Below are positions 39,706 to 47,731 of a stretch of DNA of 64,000 nt, piece after piece. A model generated the notes under the pieces. It searched no databases. It was given only the letters and a program-made list of their open reading frames with translations, and was not told the origin of the DNA. The translations under genes were made by a program, and so were the position numbers. The DNA comes from Streptomyces scopuliridis RB72 (GTDB lineage: Bacteria > Actinomycetota > Actinomycetes > Streptomycetales > Streptomycetaceae). Each line of letters starts with the position of its first letter. Position 1 is the first letter of the stretch. The DNA lies in assembly GCF_000718095.1 (NCBI RefSeq), contig NZ_JOEI01000001.1, forward strand, positions 1-64,000. The letters are read 5' to 3'.

Positions 39706-40986
39706 TCACATCCGCACGTGGCGCTCGATGTCCTCCCCGAACTCGGTGAGCGCCTGATCGGTGAGTGTGGGCCGGGTCTCGGCGATGGACGCCAGATAGT
39801 CGTCCGTACGGGCCGGCGCGCCCTGGCGGTCCAGGACCTCCCGCTCGAACGCGGCATGGGCGCCCTTGCGGGCGGCGAACTCGATATCGGCGGGGGTGAA
39901 CATCTCGCTGGCCGCGACCAGTTGGCCCAGCTCCACCCCGTCGGCGGCGTGGCCGAGATAGCGTCGCCAGATCGCCTCCCGGGCGGCCGGATCGGGCGGG
40001 CCGACCGGTATGACGTAGTCGAACCGGCCGGGGCGCAGAAACGCCGGATCGAGCGACCGGACGGAGTTGGTGGCGCAGATCAGCAGCCGGTCGTCGTGGT
40101 CACGGAAGCCGGGGATCAGCTTCAGCAGTTCGTTGGTGACGCCGTGACCGGGATCGACGGCCAGACCGGAGCGGGCGGCGGCGATCTCCTCGACCTCGTC
40201 GATGAACAGCAGCACGGTCTCCAGCTCGGCCAGATCCGCGAAGGCTTCCCGCAGGGAGGTGGCCAGACCCCCGGCGCCGGCCGCCGCGAGCCGGGAGGGG
40301 AAGAGTTCCACGAACGGCCAGTCCAGCCGGGAGGCGACGGCCTTGGCGAAGCTGGTCTTGCCGGTGCCCGGCGGGCCGAAGAGGATGACAGCCTTCGGCG
40401 GCGTCACCCCGTACCGGTCGGCCAGCGCGGGTTCGGTCAGCGGCAGCACGATCCGCCGCTCGATGGTCTCCTTCTCCCGCTCCATTCCCGCGAGAGCGTC
40501 CCAGAGCCCCTGCGGCAGTACCCTCCCGCCGAGTTCGGCGAGCAGCCCCGCGTCGCTCGCGCCGAGATGCTCGACCTTCTCGTAGAAGACAAGTCCCTCG
40601 CGCGTCCGGTAGCCGGAGTTCTCCAGCGCTGTGTCACCGGTGGCGCCCGGGGCGAGCAGCGCGCCTATCCGGCGTACCCCGTGGATGCGCAGGCGTCGCT
40701 CCAGCTCGGCGAGGAGGGCGCTGCCGAGCCCGCGGTGCCGCCACTTCGCGGCGAGCGCCACCAGTGTGATCCAGGCCCGCTCGCCCTGGGTCTGCGCCAC
40801 CGCCATGCCCACCAGATCGTCGCCCACCACGGCGACCACGGCGGGCTCACCGGTCCGGGCCGCCGCCATGACCTCGGAGACGGGGAAGACCGGCGGTGCG
40901 TCGTCCTGCCGGTCCTGGTCCCAGATCTGGATCGCGCCGTCCAGATCGTCGTCGTGGAAGTCCCGCAATCGCCACGTCGGCATCAT
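39706..40986 (-). CDS. GNAT acetyltransferase fused to AAA+ ATPase
   Basis: This 426-residue protein has an N-terminal GNAT-like domain (about residues 1-130: VVAVVGDDLVGMAVAQ, WRHRGLGSALLAELERRLR, the acetyl-CoA loop). It is followed by an AAA+ domain with Walker A GPPGTGKTS, Walker B ETVLLFIDEVEEI, sensor LLICATNSVRSLDPAFLRPGRFDYVIP with the arginine finger region, and a C-terminal four-helix lid. It most resembles the classic AAA clade (FtsH/Cdc48-type core). The combination suggests an ATP-driven remodeller coupled to an acyltransferase; the target is unknown. The start at MMPTW has GAGGTGG just upstream. Its terminator is shared with the SDR gene. Confidence 0.8.
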   Translation of the reverse strand: MMPTWRLRDFHDDDLDGAIQIWDQDRQDDAPPVFPVSEVMAAARTGEPAVVAVVGDDLVGMAVAQTQGERAWITLVALAAKWRHRGLGSALLAELERRLRIHGVRRIGALLAPGATGDTALENSGYRTREGLVFYEKVEHLGASDAGLLAELGGRVLPQGLWDALAGMEREKETIERRIVLPLTEPALADRYGVTPPKAVILFGPPGTGKTSFAKAVASRLDWPFVELFPSRLAAAGAGGLATSLREAFADLAELETVLLFIDEVEEIAAARSGLAVDPGHGVTNELLKLIPGFRDHDDRLLICATNSVRSLDPAFLRPGRFDYVIPVGPPDPAAREAIWRRYLGHAADGVELGQLVAASEMFTPADIEFAARKGAHAAFEREVLDRQGAPARTDDYLASIAETRPTLTDQALTEFGEDIERHVRM

Positions 40987-41379
40987 CCGCCACCTCGCCG
41001 GCGGGTCGCCGCACGCCTCGGCGGCGCCCCGGTCATGTGCTGCCGGACGGCAGCCACGGTCCCGCCCCTCTACATTCTCCGCGCCGATCGGACACCCGTC
41101 GAACGGGAGGCCGCGGCCCGGAGCCTGTCCGCCGGCCCGTCCCGGTTCAGCGGATCCTCCGGCTACTGCGGCACGGCTCACCCCGTCAAGGTCAACTTTC
41201 GTGCTATCAACCGCGACCCGCCGGGTTGCGCGTGCAACGCTTCTTCGGGCAGAACCTAACGGGGGAAGACGGGGAGGGCCTTGCCCGCTCCGTCGCGTGT
41301 ACGCACGGCAAGGGCGCCGGCTGCGGTCACCACACCGCCAGGCTGCCCACGGCCCGGTACGCGACCCGCAGGAGACCAC
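40987..41379. other. Non-coding gap between AAA+ gene and response regulator
   Basis: These 393 bp lie between divergent genes. No gene is supported here. It should contain the promoters for both sides; the stretch GTCAACTTTCGTGCTATCAAC (about 41190-41210) is relatively AT-rich. The ribosome binding site CAGGAGA for the response regulator lies at 41369-41375. No strong inverted repeat was seen. Confidence 0.5.
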
Positions 41380-42123
41380 ATGCACGCGTCAAGCCCGCTT
41401 CCGTCCCACTCCCACCGCGCACGCTCCGCTCACCACGACACCCGGGCCGTCCCGGCCGGATCCTGGCGCATCCTCGTGGTCGACAGCGACGAACGGTCCG
41501 CGCGGGATCTGACCCACAGCCTTCAGCGCCACCGCCACGACGCCCGCGCGGTCACCACCGGAGCGGCCGCCCTCCGTGAGCACTCCGACGCCGATGTGGT
41601 GCTCCTCGACCTCGATCTCCCGGACATCGACGGGCTGGAGATCTGCCGGTCCATCGCCACGACGAGCGACACCCCCGTCCTCGCGGTCACCGCGCACGGC
41701 AGCGAACTCGACTGCGTACTGGGCTTGCAGGCGGGCGCGGACGACTACGTGGTCAAGCCGTACGGCTTCCGTGAGCTGCTGGCCCGCGTCGACGCCGTGA
41801 TGCGCCGGGCCCGGCCGAAGCCCGAGGCCCCCATGAGCATGCGGGTGGGCCCGCTGTTCATCGAGCGGGCCACGCGCACGGTGGAACTGCACGGCCGCGT
41901 CATTCCCCTCACCCGCAAGGAGTTCGACCTGCTGCAACTCCTCGCGTCCCCTCCCGGCGAGGTCGTTCCCCGGCGGAGCATCCTCCAGCGCATCTGGCAC
42001 GACACCGATATGACGCGCAGTCGCACGATCGACACGCACATCACCAGCCTGCGCAGAAAGCTCGGTTCGCCGGACTGGATACTCACCGTCCGGGGCGTCG
42101 GCTTCCGGCTGGTGCAGATATGA
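41380..42123 (+). CDS. OmpR/PhoB-type response regulator (orphan)
   Basis: This 247-residue regulator has a receiver domain with the acidic pair DSDE, phospho-acceptor Asp in VVLLDLDLPDIDG, the conserved Thr in LAVTAHG and the Lys in YVVKPYGF. It is followed by a winged-helix DNA-binding domain ending LRRKLGSPDWILTVRGVGFRL. No histidine kinase is adjacent, so its partner is encoded elsewhere. An N-terminal extension of about 28 residues rich in Ser/His precedes the receiver domain. The ATG at 41380 is chosen for the CAGGAGA site. Confidence 0.93.
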   Translation: MHASSPLPSHSHRARSAHHDTRAVPAGSWRILVVDSDERSARDLTHSLQRHRHDARAVTTGAAALREHSDADVVLLDLDLPDIDGLEICRSIATTSDTPVLAVTAHGSELDCVLGLQAGADDYVVKPYGFRELLARVDAVMRRARPKPEAPMSMRVGPLFIERATRTVELHGRVIPLTRKEFDLLQLLASPPGEVVPRRSILQRIWHDTDMTRSRTIDTHITSLRRKLGSPDWILTVRGVGFRLVQI

Positions 42124-42195
42124 ATCGCGCCCCGGGGCCGGCTGCGGTGCGCCGGCGCCGTGCCGATGGCGGGCCGGCCGGCACAGCCCTGACCC

Positions 42196-43116
42196 TCACC
42201 GGTCACTCCCGCCCCGCCCCTGCCCCGCTCCTGCCAGACACTCTTCGAGGAAGGCCAGGACCCGTAGGTGATAGCTCCGGGCCGCCCGCCCCAGGCTGAT
42301 GTTGTGCCCGGCGCCCGCCAGGTGTTCGGTACGTACGAGAGGCGACGCCAGCCGCGCCGTCATGGCCGCCACCGTCTCCGCGTCGCACCGCCACCATCGT
42401 TCGTGTTCGGCGAAGGTGAGGCGCACCGGGACGCGTACGGAACGTGCCACTTCCGGATAGACACGCGGCCAGTCCGCCATCTCCGCCGCCTCCCTGCCGG
42501 GTATGGGCGCGACGAGCCGCTGCGCGAGCCGGAAGGTGCGGGGCGGATAGAGGGACAGCGGGCCCCAGTGCAGGCCGCGGGTGCGCCGGCCGTCGGTCCC
42601 GGTGAGAATCCCGGGATCGACGGCCCAGCGGTCGCTGATGCCGGAGACATCCACCCCCAGCAGCCCGTCATCGCGCCAGCCCGCCGCCGTCGACAGCGCG
42701 ACCTTCCCGCCCAGTGAGTGGCCGACCAGGAAGAACCCCGCGCCCGGGGGACGGCGCCGCGCGAAGCCGGACAGCGCCTGCCGTATCCGGGCCCCTTGCT
42801 CGTCGAGCCCGGCGCCTTCGGGGGTCCGCGCCGCCGAACTCCCGTATCCGGGCCGGTCCAGCGCGAGCGCCGCGTACCCGCAGGACGCCGCGAGCGAGAG
42901 AAGTGAGGTGGCCGGATCGGCGCGGCCGTGGAAGTACCCCGCGCGCATGCCGCCGCCGTGCAGCGCGACCACCACGGCGCGTGGCGGGGAGACGTCTGGA
43001 AGGGCCAGCAGTCCGGAGAGGGTGAGACCGCCCGCGTCCAGCTCGATGGCGCGGACAGGGTCACTCAACCCGTCGGCCGGAGCGGGCGGGGAGAGGGACG
43101 GGGAGAGCTGGGGCAT
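42196..43116 (-). CDS. Alpha/beta hydrolase
   Basis: This 306-residue alpha/beta hydrolase has the oxyanion loop VVALHGGGMRAGYFHG, the nucleophile in LVGHSLGGKVAL, and the final His in AGAGHNISLG. There is no signal peptide. The substrate is unknown. The start at MPQLSPSL is preferred (GGAG upstream); a longer in-frame extension is non-homologous. It lies 43 bp downstream of the atypical SDR on the same strand and may share its transcript and its TetR control. Confidence 0.87.
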   Translation of the reverse strand: MPQLSPSLSPPAPADGLSDPVRAIELDAGGLTLSGLLALPDVSPPRAVVVALHGGGMRAGYFHGRADPATSLLSLAASCGYAALALDRPGYGSSAARTPEGAGLDEQGARIRQALSGFARRRPPGAGFFLVGHSLGGKVALSTAAGWRDDGLLGVDVSGISDRWAVDPGILTGTDGRRTRGLHWGPLSLYPPRTFRLAQRLVAPIPGREAAEMADWPRVYPEVARSVRVPVRLTFAEHERWWRCDAETVAAMTARLASPLVRTEHLAGAGHNISLGRAARSYHLRVLAFLEECLAGAGQGRGGSDR

Positions 43117-43159
43117 GAGGACTCCACATCGGTAGGGGCCCGGCGCGGCTCCGTCACCG

Positions 43160-43987
43160 TCACCGGGAGAGCAGTTCCCGGGTCTTCTCGTCGAGCCGCC
43201 GGGCGTCGTGCACATCGAAGGACGTGTCCGCCAAGCTCATCCGCTGCCATTCCACGAACGCGCTCACCGGCTCGGCGGGCGGGTCGTCCAGACACCTGAC
43301 GATCGGTGCGATGCCCTCCTCCACCGACTTGGCCATCCTCTTCAGCATCTCGACATGGCGCCTGGTCGCCGCGTCGTACTCGCCGGAGAAGCTGGTGGAG
43401 ACACCGCCGGGGTTGAACAGCACATAGCGGGTACGGTCGTTGGCGCCGTACCGGTCCGCGAAGGCGACACCGAGCAGGTCGTTGGCCTTGCCTCCCTGCA
43501 TCTGCGCCGCGAGTCCGTCGTAGTCCCGCTTCATCTGGAGGTCCTGCCAGTGGATCTCACCCGTCGGTGAACCGGGTCCCGCCACATTCATGATGACCGG
43601 CCGCGGGGCCTTCTCCAGTAGATCGCGCAGGCCGTAGCTGAGCAGGAACCGGCTCAAGTAGAAGAGCGCGAGGGTGCTTTCGTGTCCCTCCACCGTCTCC
43701 CGCCGCCGCGCGAGGAAGTGCCGTGCGCACAGCACGAGGGCGTCCACGGCGGGGAACTCCTCCGTGATCTGCCGGATGACCCTCTCGTTCTCACTGATCA
43801 GACTCAGATCGGCCGGGATGAAGTGAGCCCTGGCTCCCGCACCGATGCCGTCGGCGGCGGCCAGGAAGGATTCCCCCTTCTTCGGGTCGCGTCCGACGAT
43901 GACGACGGTGTCGCCCCGCCGCAGACAGGTGAGCGCGATCCCCCTCCCCATCCCGTCGGTACCGCCCTGAACCACGATGTGCTTCAC
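43160..43987 (-). CDS. Atypical SDR (catalytic Tyr not found), probable TetR target
   Basis: This 275-residue Rossmann protein begins HIVVQGGTDGMGRGIAL and keeps an acidic residue in IPADLSLISENERVIRQI. In the active-site region the YxxxK pattern is not present: around the expected Lys it reads AAQMQGGKAND, and NAG is replaced by LCARH. It resembles light-dependent protochlorophyllide reductase-like or other divergent SDRs, and may bind a cofactor without being a standard dehydrogenase. GTG start at 43987, with GGAG 11 bases upstream. An 18-bp palindrome identical in design to the tetR/MFS operators lies about 107 bp upstream. Confidence 0.8.
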   Translation of the reverse strand: MKHIVVQGGTDGMGRGIALTCLRRGDTVVIVGRDPKKGESFLAAADGIGAGARAHFIPADLSLISENERVIRQITEEFPAVDALVLCARHFLARRRETVEGHESTLALFYLSRFLLSYGLRDLLEKAPRPVIMNVAGPGSPTGEIHWQDLQMKRDYDGLAAQMQGGKANDLLGVAFADRYGANDRTRYVLFNPGGVSTSFSGEYDAATRRHVEMLKRMAKSVEEGIAPIVRCLDDPPAEPVSAFVEWQRMSLADTSFDVHDARRLDEKTRELLSR

Positions 43988-44093
43988 CAGAATTCTCCAA
44001 GTCCTCGTCGTGTGACGCGGCGCCGCGCCGGATTCAACTCGGACTCAACTTAGAGATCCCGGAGGGTACTTCGCAACCGCTGTAGATAGTTTC

Positions 44094-44111
44094 TTGAACC
44101 GTACGGTTCAT
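44094..44111. promoter_or_regulatory. TetR-type operator upstream of the atypical SDR
   Basis: TTGAACC-GTAC-GGTTCAT has the same arms and same 4-bp spacer as the two palindromes between the MFS and tetR genes at 63 kb. On the minus strand it would cover a possible -35 (TGAACC) 17 bp before TATCTA, so binding should repress the SDR gene. Confidence 0.75.
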
Positions 44112-44166
44112 ATTTGCAGCCTGGTTGGTAAGCTGCCGCCATGGCAGCGACGATGTCCGGAGCTCC

Positions 44167-46080
44167 TCATGTGCCGATCCCCGCGAGCACCGCCGGGTCC
44201 GGAGGGTTACGGTCACCCGCGCCGCCCGAGCCGCCCGCGACCTCACGGGGCGACGCGCGCCGGTCCACCCGTACCCGCTCGGACAGCACCAGCCGCGACA
44301 GGACGGGAACGGTGAAAGCCAGGCCCTCGCGGCACTCCGTGATCTCCACGGAGTGGGACGCGACGAGCGACTCCACCAGACGGTCGAACTCCCCGGTCCG
44401 CCGGCCGGAGAGCTCCATCGCCCGCAGCAACTCCCGTTCCCGTACCGGCCGGGGAAGCCGGCACAGCAGGGACAGCAGCTCCCGTTCGGCCGCCGGCAGC
44501 CGCTGGTGCGCGGTCCCGACGCGGCGGAGGGAGTCGTGCTGAGGCCCGCGAAGCACCGCCAGCCGCTGGCCGTCGTCCCGCGCACGGCACAGCAGGTCAC
44601 GTACGAGCAGATCCGTACGCGCCGCGAGCCGTTCTCCCAACGCCCGTACGGCCAGCGGCAGTCCGTCGTACAGCCGGACCAACTCCGCTGCCTGGGGCCG
44701 CTCCCTGGCGACACGCCGCGCACCCGCGGCGCTGCCGAGCAGCGCCACCCCCTCGTCCTCACTCATCCCTTTCAGCTCCACCCGGGTGACGGCACCGGGC
44801 AGGCCCTCAAGGCGCCAGCGGGAGGTGACGACCACCGCGCAGTCCGGACTGCTGGGCAGCAGCGGAATCACCTGTCCGGGTGAGCCGGCGTCATCGAGGA
44901 CGACCAGCATCCGGCGCTCCGAGGTCCAGCTGCGGAAGAGCCTGGCCAGGTCCTCCACCGCCGAGGGCAGTTGCCCGTCCGGATGTCCCGATGACAGCAG
45001 CAGTGAGGTCAGGGCGTCCCGGCCGGCGACCGGAGTGCCGTCGGGACGGTGCAGCGTCGCGAAGAGCTGACCGCCCGGATAGTGGCCGCGTAACTGGTGG
45101 GACGCCTCCACCGCCGTCACCGTCTTGCCGGTTCCGACGCCTCCCGTCACGACGACGACACGCACCGCCGGCAGAGCGCTCGCCGCCGCCCCCGACGGGC
45201 GGCCCGCCGCGGTGATCGCCGCCACCTGCCGTGTGCGGCCGATGAAGTCGGCGCTGCGCGGCGGGAGTTCGGCGGGGACGACGACCGGGCGTACCGTCTC
45301 GTCGGTAGGGGCCGCCGCCGTCCGGCGCTCCGGCAGCAAAACGTCTTCCAGTACGTCCCGCTGAAGGTCCCGGACCTCCGCCGAGGGCTCCAGACCGAGT
45401 TCACCGACCATCGCCGCCCGGAGCCGCTGATAGGCGTCGAGGGCCACCTGCCGGTGCCCCGAGCGCGCTGCGGCACGCATGAGCCGGCCGGCGAGCACCT
45501 CATTCAGGGGGTGGGCGAGCGTCAGCCCTTTCAGCTCGCTGAGCAGTTCGCGATGGATCCCCAGCTCCATGTCGGCCTCGATCCGCTGCTCCAGGGCCGC
45601 CATCCGGAGATCCTCCAGCCTGGCCTGCTGGGCCGAGAGCAGCGCACCGGCCGCCGTGCCCGAGAAGGCCGGTCCCCGCCACAGCGCGAGGGCCTCGCGG
45701 AAGGCGTCCGAGGCCAGCCCGGGGCGTCCTTCGCTCAGTGCGGCCCGGCCCCGGCTGCAGAGTTCCTGGAAGCGCCACAGGTCCAACTGCCCTGTGCCGA
45801 CCCGGATCCGGTATCCGCGCGGCTCGGTCCGCACCCACGGTCCGTCCCCGGCGCCCTCTCTCAGCGCCTTGCGTATGTGGTAGATGTACGTCTGCACGGT
45901 CTTGCGCGCAAGCTTCGGGGGAGTGTCGTCCCACAGCTCCTCCACCAGACTCTCCAGCGGAACCACCTGGTTGGCGTGGACGAGCAGCAGGGAGAGCACC
46001 TGACGGCTCATGGGCGAGGCGGGCTCGCAGGGGCCCCGGTCCCCGCGTACCTCCACTGGTCCGAGAATGGAAAAGAGCAT
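44167..46080 (-). CDS. SARP-family regulator with NB-ARC ATPase domain
   Basis: This 637-residue regulator of the AfsR/DnrI family has an N-terminal winged-helix domain (SILGPVEVRGD, SRQVLSLLLVHANQVVPLESLVEELWDD, KTVQTYIYHIRKAL). A bacterial transcriptional activation domain follows (WRFQELCSRGRAAL to about residue 250), then an NB-ARC ATPase with P-loop VVTGGVGTGKT and Walker B MLVVLDDAG. The TPR region found in full-length AfsR proteins is absent or very short. SARPs bind direct heptamer repeats and turn on aromatic polyketide clusters, so this is the likely pathway activator of the angucycline-type genes downstream. ATG at 46080 has a purine-rich GGGGGAA site. Confidence 0.92.
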   Translation of the reverse strand: MLFSILGPVEVRGDRGPCEPASPMSRQVLSLLLVHANQVVPLESLVEELWDDTPPKLARKTVQTYIYHIRKALREGAGDGPWVRTEPRGYRIRVGTGQLDLWRFQELCSRGRAALSEGRPGLASDAFREALALWRGPAFSGTAAGALLSAQQARLEDLRMAALEQRIEADMELGIHRELLSELKGLTLAHPLNEVLAGRLMRAAARSGHRQVALDAYQRLRAAMVGELGLEPSAEVRDLQRDVLEDVLLPERRTAAAPTDETVRPVVVPAELPPRSADFIGRTRQVAAITAAGRPSGAAASALPAVRVVVVTGGVGTGKTVTAVEASHQLRGHYPGGQLFATLHRPDGTPVAGRDALTSLLLSSGHPDGQLPSAVEDLARLFRSWTSERRMLVVLDDAGSPGQVIPLLPSSPDCAVVVTSRWRLEGLPGAVTRVELKGMSEDEGVALLGSAAGARRVARERPQAAELVRLYDGLPLAVRALGERLAARTDLLVRDLLCRARDDGQRLAVLRGPQHDSLRRVGTAHQRLPAAERELLSLLCRLPRPVRERELLRAMELSGRRTGEFDRLVESLVASHSVEITECREGLAFTVPVLSRLVLSERVRVDRRASPREVAGGSGGAGDRNPPDPAVLAGIGT

Positions 46081-46205
46081 GAATTCCCCCGTCTGAGTGT
46101 GCAGTTACCACTTGTGACATCTGAGGTCGCCGCGGCGTGCCGGCTCGTACCGAGAGAAAGGCCAGGACTTCATCAACGGGTGCGGTCGGAAACGGCCTTG
46201 TGGAC

Positions 46206-46889
46206 TCAGCCGACAGAGCTCGCGAAGGTGAGTCGGTGGGTGTACCGCGCGCCCGCGTCGCCGCCGCCGGCCGCCTCCAGCAGCGGCTGGATCACCTCGT
46301 CGATGTGTTCGGCGGCCTCCTTCTCGGACGCCCACTCCGAGAGGACGAGCACACTGCCGTCGTCCAGACCGACATGGAAGTTGGCGGCGATCGCACCGGG
46401 GTACGCCCGTTCCTCCCCCTCCGCCTTCTCCTCCGCGGCCAGCAGGCCGTCGATCCACTGACGCCCGGCCTCCACGCCGGCCATCGGGAAGACCGCGGCC
46501 GGGAAGCACTCCGGGACCGGGGCCGGATCGGTGAGGGCGCCCCCTCGGACGACGCGGTAGAGCTGGAACGGCACGGCACCCTGGGACCGGGCGCCGACGA
46601 CACCCCAGTCCGGCTCTCCGCGTGAGACGCTGCCCTCCCGCCGCAGCGATTCCCGCAGCGCCGCCCGGGACAGCCACTGGGCGTAGGTCAGCACGGAGTT
46701 GCCGTCCGTGCTCGTGTAGCAGCTGGCGGACACCAGCTCGGCGGGCCACTCGGCCGACCGCCAGTGCGCGGCGATCGCGTCGGCCACTGCGCGCTGCCGC
46801 TCGGGGCCCTCCACGCTGATCACCTCGACGAGCGCGGCATCGACATCGTCGCGGTCGATCAGCGGCAGGGCATCAGTACGCTGAGACAT
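46206..46889 (-). CDS. Double-domain ABM-family oxygenase (copy 1)
   Basis: This 227-residue protein is made of two ferredoxin-like antibiotic biosynthesis monooxygenase (ABM) domains. The first runs to about residue 110 (CYTSTDGNSVLTYAQW) and the second to the end (NFHVGLDDGSVLVLSEWASEKEAAEHIDEV). The repeated pattern of strand plus YAQW/LSEW is typical. ABM-type enzymes hydroxylate or cleave quinone and anthrone rings in aromatic polyketides; JadG/GilOII/AlpJ-type angucycline oxygenases belong to this fold. It is paired with a paralogue 146 bp upstream on the same strand. GAGGAG precedes the ATG at 46889. Confidence 0.75.
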   Translation of the reverse strand: MSQRTDALPLIDRDDVDAALVEVISVEGPERQRAVADAIAAHWRSAEWPAELVSASCYTSTDGNSVLTYAQWLSRAALRESLRREGSVSRGEPDWGVVGARSQGAVPFQLYRVVRGGALTDPAPVPECFPAAVFPMAGVEAGRQWIDGLLAAEEKAEGEERAYPGAIAANFHVGLDDGSVLVLSEWASEKEAAEHIDEVIQPLLEAAGGGDAGARYTHRLTFASSVG

Positions 46890-47035
46890 ACTCAACTCCT
46901 CGCTAGGGATGAGACGGAGGTGCCGCGGATTCCATTCTCGGCGGCACTTCGGTCATTTCCAACGGCGCTGGATGAAGGGTTGGGAGAGAAAGGACAAGAT
47001 TCCGCAGAACTCTCCCGGGAAATGTCAAATCGGCG

Positions 47036-47719
47036 TCAGGAGATCCGTACCGGAATGATGGCGGCACTGGATTCGCGCGGGGCGATGCTCCGGTGGAGGT
47101 GGAAACGCTTGAACCCGATGGGCCGTACCCCGGGGACATCGCCACTGGCCCGCAGGGTCTTCACTCGCGTCGTGCTGTCGAGGAACGCGAGGTGCGCCTC
47201 GACCGAGGTCCACTCCGCGTAGTTGAGGACGCGCGTGGCATCCACGCTGGTATGGAAGTTCGCGGAGAGCATGCCCGGCGGCTGCTCGGCCGGCGGTACG
47301 TCGAGCACGTCGACCAGCGAGTTCATGACCCGATCCTGCCGCTCGGCGCCGTCGACGTCGAACGTCGCGGTGATCACGCACCTCGGAACGCCGGACGCGC
47401 CGGGCACCACCACGCTCCTGCGCGGCCGGTATTCGACCGCTCCCGCCCCGGCCGGCCCCCGCAGCGAGCGCACGAACGGCTGATAGGAATCCCCGTCGGC
47501 GCACTGCGCATAAGTGAGCACCGTGTCCTCCTCCGCGCTGAGAAAGCAGCTGAACGAGAGAATTCCGGCCGGCCATGGAGCACCGCTCCACTCCGCGACG
47601 GTCTGTTCCAGTACCGTCAGCGCCTCCTCCCGGCTCCGTACATACCGCTGGCCGACGAAAACGGACGCCACGTCGGTACGCCGGAGATCCGGCCCGTCCA
47701 GGGAAATCAGCTCAGTCAT
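47036..47719 (-). CDS. Double-domain ABM-family oxygenase (copy 2)
   Basis: This 227-residue paralogue of the gene at 46206 has the same two-domain layout (CFLSAEEDTVLTYAQC in the first half, NFHTSVDATRVLNYAEWTS in the second). The two proteins are the same length but clearly diverged, so the duplication is old. One or both may carry out a ring oxidation or oxidative ring opening on the angucycline-type core; alternatively the second may be a structural or cyclase-like partner. It lies 12 bp after the MFS gene. Confidence 0.75.
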   Translation of the reverse strand: MTELISLDGPDLRRTDVASVFVGQRYVRSREEALTVLEQTVAEWSGAPWPAGILSFSCFLSAEEDTVLTYAQCADGDSYQPFVRSLRGPAGAGAVEYRPRRSVVVPGASGVPRCVITATFDVDGAERQDRVMNSLVDVLDVPPAEQPPGMLSANFHTSVDATRVLNYAEWTSVEAHLAFLDSTTRVKTLRASGDVPGVRPIGFKRFHLHRSIAPRESSAAIIPVRIS

Positions 47720-47731
47720 TCCCGCTCCTGT

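Noticed and set aside
40986..41385. Extension of the AAA+ gene upstream to 41385
   Set aside because: The added residues are compositionally odd, lack similarity and would overlap the response regulator promoter region.
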